Source: an uncultured Mycoplasma sp. (GTDB lineage: Bacteria > Bacillota_I > Bacilli_A > Mycoplasmatales > Mycoplasmoidaceae). From it: a DNA stretch of 6,298 nt. The notes below the pieces were generated by a model. The model was given only the letters and a program-made list of their open reading frames with translations. It made no database searches and was not told the DNA's origin. A program made the position numbers and the translations under genes. Below are positions 1 to 6,298 of the stretch, in pieces (the first letter of the stretch is position 1; each line of letters opens with the position of its first letter). Location: positions 1 through 6,298 of the forward strand of contig CAMWHH010000042.1 of NCBI GenBank assembly GCA_947174035.1. Direction: 5' to 3'.

Positions 1-104
<104 letters not shown>

Positions 105-160
105 AAAAAAGTTCAAAAAATCACTAACTAGAAGTATTTTTTGTTCTAGTTAGTGATTTT
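105..160 (-). terminator. Rho-independent terminator after the small membrane protein gene
   Basis: Positions 117-133 and 144-160 are perfect inverted complements (17 bp, including CACTAACTAG against CTAGTTAGTG), separated by a 10-nt loop at 134-143. Read on the minus strand, the stem is followed by six Ts (the last four belong to the stem arm), the spacer GAAC and six more Ts. The hairpin starts about 20 nt past the stop codon at 180. This is the cleanest terminator in the window. On the plus strand the T-run is short, and no plus-strand gene enters it, so minus-strand use is inferred. Confidence 0.92.
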
Positions 161-179
161 CAAAACAATAAAATTTATT

Positions 180-605
180 TTAGTCAACTGCTAATTCAGT
201 GATTTTTTTAAAAACAGAAAAACAAGCAACAATTGATGTTATGCCAATAAAAACACCAATTATAAAAAGAATAAAAATTTTATTAAATTCTTTTGTTACA
301 CTTTTGTAAAAATTTGACTTTGAAATCATAATAAAATTTAAAACCAAATCTACAATAAATAAAATTACAAAAGGAATTAAAAGCAAATAAGCAATTAAAA
401 ATAGTGATTTTGTTTTATCAGGATCACTCTCTAAAAATGTACTACCTGAAATTATTAAACTTAAACAAATAATTGAAAAAGCAATATTAATAAAAATTGT
501 GATTAAATAAGTTTTACAAACTTTTCTTAAACTTTCAAAATTTTCTAAAGTTAATACAGATTTATAATTTGAATAAATTGGTTCTTTTTCTTGTAGATTT
601 TTCAT
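180..605 (-). CDS. Small hypothetical membrane protein with three predicted helices
   Basis: I do not recognise the family. The product has 141 residues. A 30-residue polar N-terminus rich in Lys and Glu is followed by three hydrophobic segments at about residues 33-53, 68-94 and 110-132. The first loop is acidic (ESDPDK), while the loop between helices 2 and 3 is rich in Lys. This fits a cytoplasmic N-terminus by the positive-inside rule, so the protein is probably in the cell membrane. The start at 605 is the first possible ATG: reading upstream in frame reaches a TAA at 618-620. No Shine-Dalgarno sequence precedes it; the leader is only A, T and a few other bases. The gene contains no tryptophan codon. 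It lies 125 nt downstream of lemA, behind a strong terminator, so it probably has its own promoter or depends on read-through. It ends in its own terminator. The open frame is convincing, but the function is unknown. Confidence 0.8.
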   Translation of the reverse strand: MKNLQEKEPIYSNYKSVLTLENFESLRKVCKTYLITIFINIAFSIICLSLIISGSTFLESDPDKTKSLFLIAYLLLIPFVILFIVDLVLNFIMISKSNFYKSVTKEFNKIFILFIIGVFIGITSIVACFSVFKKITELAVD

Positions 606-639
606 AAATAAAACAATTTAAAATTTAGATTAATTTTAC

Positions 640-696
640 AAAAAAATAAATGAAGCAATTACATAATTTTTATCTTTATGCAATACACTTCATTTA
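640..696 (-). terminator. Rho-independent terminator after lemA
   Basis: An outer 9-bp stem pairs 647-655 (TAAATGAAG) with 688-696 (CTTCATTTA). Inside it, after a small internal loop, a second 9-bp stem pairs 658-666 with 676-684, with one G-U pair on the minus-strand RNA, around a 9-nt loop at 667-675. On the minus strand the structure runs straight into a seven-T tract at 640-646. The T-tract on one side only fits termination of lemA transcription, whose stop codon is at 731-733. The next gene starts only 34 nt beyond the T-tract. Confidence 0.85.
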
Positions 697-730
697 GTTT
701 CATAGTTTTTTAATTGAATCCTATAATCTT

Positions 731-1456
731 TTATTCAAAAGGATTATTTGTTGAATTTGTTGGAGTTGGTACATTTACATGGTTTGAATTAGCATTATTA
801 GGATTATCATAATTTGATAAACTAGACATATCAACATCTTGTCTTTGAACACTTGTAGCTTGAAATAAAGCAAAAGTTGATAAACCAATTTTTGATGCTA
901 ACACAATTTTTGGAAACATAAAAATTTCAGCATTAAAATAAGAAACTTTTTGGTTATATAATCTTCTAGCAGCAGCAATTTCAGTTTCTAAATATTGAGA
1001 AGAACTCATTAATTCTCTTACTAATGAATCAGCTTTTAATTGTGGGTATTGTTCATATTGAACATTTAAATTCATCATAAAATTAGCAAGTTGATTATCT
1101 AACTTAGCAGTTTCATTTGAATCAGTTCCACCGCTTCTGTATTTAGTAACTAAAGTTAAAGTTTCTTTTTCATGTTTCATATAACCTTTAGTTTGTTCTA
1201 ATAACTTAATTAAAGTGTCTCTTCTTTTTGCTTCATTAACTTGGATATTACTAGCAGCATTATTAATTTGCATTTGTTCATTAATTAAATTATTTTTTCA
1301 TGAAATACTTACAAATCAAATAATTCCTAAAGTAAAAATAACCAATAAAACTCAACCAAATTTTTGACCAAAACTTGCTTTTGCTTGTCTTTGCGTATTA
1401 TCTACATTTGCATTAAAACCACCAGGGTTTTGAGGTAATCTTGTATCTACTAACAT
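731..1456 (-). CDS. lemA: LemA family membrane protein
   Basis: The 241-residue product starts with a polar cytoplasmic segment (1-34), then a single membrane helix at about 35-52 containing two of the three Trp residues, all encoded by TGA. The rest is a long helical domain with clear LemA landmarks: RRDTLIKLLEQTKGYMKHE (about 78-96), a YPQLKAD segment (from about 137), the ARRLYNQKVSYFN segment (about 163-175) and a Phe-Pro pair near 181-182. A polar Asn/Pro-rich tail follows from about residue 213. LemA proteins are widespread single-pass proteins with a long helical bundle, and their molecular role is not firmly established. The ATG at 1456 is chosen because AGGAG lies 5 nt upstream; the next ATG, at 1273, would remove the membrane helix. 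The gene is 49 nt downstream of a DUF3137-like gene, a pairing familiar from Mollicutes, and is followed by a terminator. It is slightly longer than many LemA proteins because of both tails. Confidence 0.95.
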
Positions 1457-1461
1457 TTTGT

Positions 1462-1466
1462 CTCCT
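1462..1466 (-). promoter_or_regulatory. Ribosome binding site of lemA
   Basis: On the minus strand AGGAG lies five bases before the ATG at 1454-1456 (GATTAGGAGACAAA-ATG). It is the best Shine-Dalgarno match in the window. It supports the start that includes the N-terminal membrane helix, which the standard code would hide because of TGA codons. Confidence 0.88.
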
Positions 1467-1505
1467 AATCAAAAACTTATTTATTAATTGTAATATTTTT
1501 TTAAT

Positions 1506-3737
1506 TTAATTAAATAAATTATGTACTTCCTTTAATATCTTTTCAACAAAATCATTTTTTGTATCATATCGATTTGAAACAACATAACAGCCATATTGAT
1601 CTAAAACCAGAGTAAATTGACCTTCTTTATTAAAATCATTAAACTTTTTAATTATTTCAATTAATTTATCTTTAAATTCAAAATTTTCAAATCAATCAGG
1701 ATAATTTATTCAAAAACCTAATTCTGCCATTGATTTTCCAAAATTTAAATCATCATAATATAAAGGATTAATAAAATTTCTATTATTTGGTGTTATTACA
1801 AATCGTACATTAGTTTTATTTTTAAAATAAAAAAAAGCTAAATGTTTTTTTTCTTGGAAAAAATAAAATCTATCAAAAGGTACATTAATAACTTTGGCAC
1901 CAACGTGAACCCCAACCACAACAACTGGGTCAATTAATTTTCTTGATCAAAATGAATTCATCATATAAGTTGCATGAACTATTGAATTTGAAACTGTTGA
2001 ATTAAGATGCTGAAATCAAATTGGTTTTTTTGGTTTTTTATCACAGCAAAATCATAAGTATTTATAATCTAAAAAACGGTTCATAATAAAACTCATGTCA
2101 ATTTTTTTAGAATTTTCAAAATCTTCATACCCCTCATCATCATATGTAGCAATCATATATCTATTTGTATTATGTTTATATCATTCCCTGTTTATTGCTG
2201 GAGTCAATAAAGGTAATTGCATCATACTTGTTAATCTTTGAAAATAACTAAATGCTTGCGCTTTTACTCTTGAAATTATTTCATTAAAATCAACATTTCT
2301 ATGGTTTTCCAATAACCCAAGATTATCAATTGTTGTGTTCATATTTAATAAGCTATCAAAATTCATTGAATTATTGAAAACAGCAACTAAATAACCAATT
2401 TTTGAAAAATTAAATTTATTAGCATTTTCTTTTCTAAATCAATTTAAATAATCTTCTTGTGCTTTTATAGTGAAAAATTGATTTACTTTTTGTCCCAACC
2501 CTAAATCATTTTTTACATCACCCCATACTTGAATATTGTAGGCTCTAGCAAAATCAGTATTTTCAAAATTGAAATCTTTATTTTTTTTATTTTTACCATC
2601 AATAATTGCATCAAAAGACAGTTCTGGTTCAAAGTTTGTGTAAAACAAGAAAAGATTATCATTTTCAATAAAAGGAGTTTTTTCACTATGATACCCTGTT
2701 AAAGTTTCATATCTTGTAACAGTTCTTGATCTAGTTCTTCCTTTTGAATCAGTATAAAACTCAGTAGTTCTATATGGGAATGATCTACTTGCTGAAGTTA
2801 CTACATCTCTTCAAGTTAATCTTCTTGCAACTATGTCATAAAAAGGACTATTTTTATACAATCCACCAATCCCTAATTTAATATCAATACTTTCTCTGTT
2901 GTTTAGTATTTTTAAAATTTCAGAACTTGGAATCAATTCATTAACTTGGAAACCAAATCTTTTAAAACAATATCTGTATATGTCTGATAAAGAAAAAGTG
3001 GCAATTGCTGCATGCATTAAATCAAAACGATTATTGCACATTTTGTTAATGTACATTTCTTTTTTACTTCTAAATTCCCTAAATTCCTTAATAACTCGAT
3101 AATTTTGTTTGAATTTTTTGATAAAAAATAAACCAATAATGATAATAAAAGAAAAAATTGTTAAAAAATGAATTCACATTCTTTTAGTGTATTTTAATTC
3201 TTTTTTCTTTTCTATTATTGAAAGTTCAGATTCTTTAATTTCATTAGTAAAGTTATCTATTTCTTTAACTCTAGCATTGTTTTTATTGAACTGGATTTTA
3301 AAAAAATCTTCAACAACTTCATTAATTGCTAAACTGATGTGATCATAAAATAAATTAATTGGATTATTTGTTAATGCTGAATAATTAATTTGAAAATTTT
3401 TAATATTAAAATCATTTAAATCATCATCAAATTTATTTTCTTTTTTAATGTCTTTAGAGTTTGGGTTAACAATAAAATTTTTTGAAATGTCTACAGCCAT
3501 AGCAAACATTTTCAAACCATCTTTATCCAAGTCAAAATTTATATTTTTGTATTCTTTACTATCAAGCACACCATCTGATTCAGATGGAATTTCATCAACA
3601 CTTTCAGCAACATAAGTTTCTTTTTTAGCTTCACTAATTTCTAAATTATTTGGTTTTTCTTCTTCAAAATTATTTGAACTACTTTCTTCACTTAATTCAT
3701 CTGAATTTAAGGTTAATTTTTTTTCTTTTTCATTCAT
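1506..3737 (-). CDS. DUF3137-like membrane protein, partner gene of LemA
   Basis: Reading nine TGA codons as Trp (plus one TGG) gives one unbroken frame of 743 residues. Residues 1 to about 150 are polar and strongly acidic, with Glu/Asp/Ser-rich stretches and no signal peptide. About 155-187 is a Lys/Glu-rich, probably helical segment. A single membrane helix sits at about 189-206 (WIHFLTIFSFIIIIGLFFI), followed by a basic stretch and a large domain to the end. Within it, about residues 309-350 hold an Arg/Thr/Tyr-rich segment, including RTTEFYTDSKGRTRSRT. This style, the overall layout and the position just upstream of lemA match the DUF3137-type proteins often annotated beside LemA in Mollicutes. 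I assign the family from memory, so it is moderately sure; the function is unknown. The ATG at 3737 is preceded by AGGAT at a rather long spacing of 10 nt. An upstream in-frame TTG at 3761 has no ribosome site. The gene begins the operon, after the terminator of the surface protein gene. Confidence 0.85.
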
Positions 3738-3747
3738 TTTAAATACA

Positions 3748-3752
3748 ATCCT
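3748..3752 (-). promoter_or_regulatory. Probable ribosome binding site of the DUF3137-like gene
   Basis: AGGAT on the minus strand, within TTAGGATTG, lies 10 nt before the ATG at 3735-3737. The spacing is at the long end, but it is the only purine-rich match near any start in this frame, and it favours this ATG over the TTG at 3761. Confidence 0.55.
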
Positions 3753-3784
3753 AATACGCAAAAAATTAAAATTTGGTTATCTTA

Positions 3785-3792
3785 ATTTTATA
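3785..3792 (-). promoter_or_regulatory. Candidate -10 element for the DUF3137-lemA operon
   Basis: On the minus strand TATAAAAT lies about 47 nt upstream of the start codon at 3737, in the gap after the preceding terminator. A promoter is expected here because the upstream gene is terminated at 3877-3925. I see no convincing TTGACA-like -35 box at 16-18 nt; only a weak Thr/Ala-free A/T stretch (TTTAATCA) is nearby. In DNA this AT-rich, TATAAAAT arises often by chance, so this is a candidate only. Confidence 0.3.
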
Positions 3793-3876
3793 TATTTATT
3801 TGATAAATTTTGATTAAATTTATTTAAAAACTTTTATTTTGAAATTGATTTTTAAAAAAACGAATTAAGTTTTGCT

Positions 3877-3925
3877 AAAAAAGAAAAACACAAAAATTTT
3901 ATTTGCAAATTTTTTGTGTTTTTTT
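3877..3925 (-). terminator. Rho-independent terminator after the surface protein gene
   Basis: Arms at 3884-3900 and 3907-3923 pair around a 6-nt loop, with a CAC/GTG core, A/T pairs on both sides and one T-T mismatch (3897 with 3910). On the minus strand the second arm ends in five Ts, then C and six more Ts (3877-3888). It begins about 30 nt after the stop codon at 3954-3956. The plus strand also has seven Ts after its arm, so the structure could work both ways, but only minus-strand genes are present. It separates the surface protein gene from the DUF3137-lemA operon. Confidence 0.85.
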
Positions 3926-3953
3926 GTAGAAGTTTAAATAATAAATATTTTTA

Positions 3954-6298
3954 TTATTTTTGTTTTTTATTTAAAAATTGTTTATTGGTTTCTATTCTTA
4001 CTTTTACTATCATTGTAATTAAAACTACAATAGCAGCTATAACTAAGCCTCCAATAATAATTCCAGCAATTATTTCATTGCTCAGTTTATTGTTAAAATT
4101 TGAATTGTCAGTATTGTCAGGAAAAGTTTCAATTGGAGGCGCTTCAGTTCCTGTAAAACCACTATAAGTTATTGTTACAATAGCATCATTTTTTGGAAAA
4201 CCTACAGGTAAAATTCCACTTTCATCATTTAAACTAGTTTTAATTGGGACATTAATTTCTACAGTTAAATCATTACTATTAGGAGTATTTTTTAAAGTTA
4301 CAGTTGATGGATCAGGAATAAATTTTTGACCTTTAATAGTAAAGTTTTGTAGTAAGTGGTTTATAACAAAACCCTTATTGTTATCTTCAACAATTTTTTC
4401 AGCACTGTATTTTGCTTTGATATCAATTACTGCAGCATCTGTATTTTCTTTAAAAGTTAATGAAAAATCATTCTTTGTAAATCCAACTACTTGAATGAAA
4501 GAAGTGTATGAAACATTACCGTTTAAAACTTGATCACCAAAATCATTAGCATATGTAATTTCAGTTTCTAATCTTATTTCACCTGTTTCATCATTTCCAA
4601 TGGCATTTTTAAATTTAACTATATCTGATATTCCTTTATCATTTAAAAATTTATCTAAATTATCTAAATTATCATTTATAACTGATGGCATCACATCATT
4701 TAAAATTTCTGAATTTTCTATTTCATTCTCAAAATTTCTTAGTGAAGAAAAATTAATTTTTGAATCCTTAGTTGGTTTAAAATCCTCAGCATTATTATTA
4801 AAATTTTCTATTGAAGTTGATAATCATTCACCATCATTTCCATCAATTACTTGTTTTGCTAAATAAAGATTTTTTGAATCAGTGTATGTATCAAAATTTA
4901 CATCTGACAAAGTGTAAGGACTATCTTGAACATAAGCATCAGTTGAAACTCTATTAGCATCAGCTGTTTCTGGTTTTAAATCAACATATCTAGAATTTGT
5001 TAAATATTTATTTGCAATGATTTCACCTGGAGAATTTTGTGAAAAATCATAGGCTTCACCACTTAAGCTTAAATAAACAAAATTTGATTGTTTATCATAA
5101 CCAACTGAATTAAGTTCTCAATTATTTACAACTACATCATTTTCCAAACCTGTTTTTCTACCTGTTGTTGCATCTGTACCTAAGTTTAAATTAGTTGGAC
5201 CAGTCATTTGGTTGGATAAATAATTCATATAAATTTTGGTTTCACCAAAACCTGGTAAAGATGTTCCATTATCATTAATAGTTAATGAAAGTGAAGCAAA
5301 TGAAGAAAACATTTTATCAAAACTATCTAATAAAAAGACAACACTTTCAGAAGTAATAGAACCATTATGAGAACTAGGCGTAACAAAAAATCTTTTAGTA
5401 ATATTGTTAAAATCTGGCATTACTGATTGATTATTTATATAACCTCTATAAGTTGTATTATTCACATTGTTTACTACTCTAAATCTATAACCACTTGAAT
5501 CTATATTATTAAAATCATCTTTAACAGGAACAATATAATAATTGAACGACGAATTACCTGAACCTACTGATTTATCAGGAGCACCAGTAGTATTATTACT
5601 TGTTTTATATGATAATGAAGGTTTAGAACTACTACCTTGAACCGCAGAATATAGTCATATACTAAAATTAACTCCTTTTACAGTACTTGGAAGAAAACCA
5701 AGCAAATAATCATTAGCAGCATTTACTGGTACAACACTAGAAAATGAAAAATTATTATTAGTTTCATCATTTCCTTTAACATTTGCAAAACCTGTTGAAT
5801 TTTCATCAAAAGACATAATCTTTGTTGATGCTGTTAAATCACTAACTTTTTTACCTGATGTAATAACTAATTGATCAGAAGAGTTAAAGAAAATAAAAGC
5901 AGAATTATCTCTAGCAGATGCTATAACTTGATTACTAGTTAATAATCCTTCCTTTGGTACTATAATTGCACCAGAATTTATGTCCAATCCAAAAACAGTT
6001 AAATTTTTTAATGTATTATTTGTTGTTTCTTCTTGTCCAAATAATATAAACAAAATATTTTTGCTTTCTAAATATGCAAAATTAATTATTTTATATGTAC
6101 TAATATCATTAATAGATTTAACTAAACTATAATATTGTTTTAATAAATTATTATCAGTTAATTTATGACTTCATAGCAATAATCCAGCATAAGTTGTAAG
6201 TGTAATTGTTTGTTTATTTGCAGTCATTCCAACTGTTGCTCCACCTGCTTTTGAAGAAGTTGTAGAGCTACCAGGTAAAGTTAAATTTACTGGTGAAA
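3954..6298 (-). CDS. Large surface-anchored protein, 5' end beyond the window
   Basis: The frame stays open from the right edge to TAA at 3954-3956, giving 780 complete residues; the start and any signal peptide or lipobox are outside. All four Trp codons are TGA, and there is no cysteine in the visible part. A single hydrophobic helix sits near the C-terminus (visible residues 742-764, IIAGIIIGGLVIAAIVVL...), followed by a 16-residue basic tail. This implies a type I layout: a large ectodomain outside the cell and a short tail inside. The first 200 residues are rich in short beta-like segments such as NLTVFGLDINSGAII, which resemble blades of a PQQ- or WD-type propeller; this is inference. 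The middle is rich in Asn, Ser, Asp and Thr. The last 200 ectodomain residues contain two diverged beta-rich units, each with a VGFxKND motif. I do not recognise a named family; surface proteins of this type are common in Spiroplasma and Mesoplasma relatives and often have paralogues. It forms a unit separate from the downstream operon. Confidence 0.88.
4185..4205 (-). repeat. Second VGFxKND motif in the surface protein
   Basis: The bases encode VGFPKND, about 94 residues after the matching VGFTKND at 4467-4487. The flanks are also alike: both are followed by an alternating hydrophobic strand (AIVTITYSG here, FSLTFKE there), and both are preceded by a KN-containing strand and a polar segment. 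I read this as two diverged copies of one extracellular beta domain just before the membrane helix. The DNA itself is not visibly repeated, so the duplication would be old. Confidence 0.5.
4467..4487 (-). repeat. First VGFxKND motif in the surface protein
   Basis: The bases encode VGFTKND at visible residues 604-610. It is the N-terminal member of the pair described at 4185-4205. The unit around it runs roughly from residue 561 to 617 and is longer than the second unit by an insertion before the motif. Confidence 0.5.

Noticed and set aside
1500..1514. Self-complementary TTTAATTTAATTAAA between the DUF3137-like gene and lemA as a terminator
   Set aside because: It is a short A/T-only palindrome with no stable stem and overlaps the stop codon. 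Such stretches are frequent by chance here, and the two genes are probably co-transcribed.
2899..3102. Plus-strand open frame of 67 codons
   Set aside because: It lies wholly opposite the DUF3137-like gene, has no ribosome site and no recognisable protein character. It is a shadow of the minus-strand codons.
1506..3737. A series of separate small genes or a decaying pseudogene
   Set aside because: All breaks are TGA in one frame, with no frameshift and no TAA or TAG. Under code 4 the gene is intact.
3916..4167. Plus-strand open frame of 83 codons that looks hydrophobic
   Set aside because: It is antisense to the C-terminal membrane helix of the surface protein; the hydrophobic look comes from the complement of that segment. 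It also starts inside a terminator arm.
4600..4866. Plus-strand open frame of 88 codons
   Set aside because: It is antisense to the surface protein frame, which is continuous through this stretch, and it lacks a ribosome site.

Overview
This window looks like the genome of a wall-less bacterium (Mollicutes) that reads UGA as tryptophan (genetic code 4). The DNA is extremely AT-rich. Under the standard code the minus strand is cut into short open frames, but the cuts inside each gene fall in the same frame and are TGA codons. Reading TGA as Trp restores three long genes. I counted 16 in-frame TGA codons against one TGG. The LemA and surface-protein styles suggest the Spiroplasma/Entomoplasma/Mesoplasma/M. 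mycoides side of the class, but I cannot name a species.

All four genes are on the minus strand, so transcription runs from right to left. Positions 3954-6298 hold the 3' part of a large surface protein gene whose start lies beyond the right edge. It encodes a cysteine-free ectodomain, one C-terminal membrane helix and a short basic cytoplasmic tail. A hairpin plus T-tract at 3877-3925 ends this unit. The next unit is a two-gene operon: a 743-residue membrane protein resembling the DUF3137 proteins often found beside LemA (1506-3737), then LemA itself (731-1456) after a 49-nt gap with a good ribosome binding site. A two-part hairpin with a T-tract (640-696) closes that operon. The last gene (180-605) encodes a small unrecognised protein with three membrane helices, followed by a perfect 17-bp terminator stem (105-160). 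Positions 1-104 are non-coding and hold very long T and A homopolymer tracts.

Every product is predicted to be membrane-bound. The only evident functional pairing is LemA with the DUF3137-like protein. I see no RNA genes, CRISPR arrays, insertion sequences or defence genes. The points most worth a second look are the LemA/DUF3137 module with its acidic N-terminal extension, the repeat-containing surface protein, and the homopolymer tracts at the left edge.
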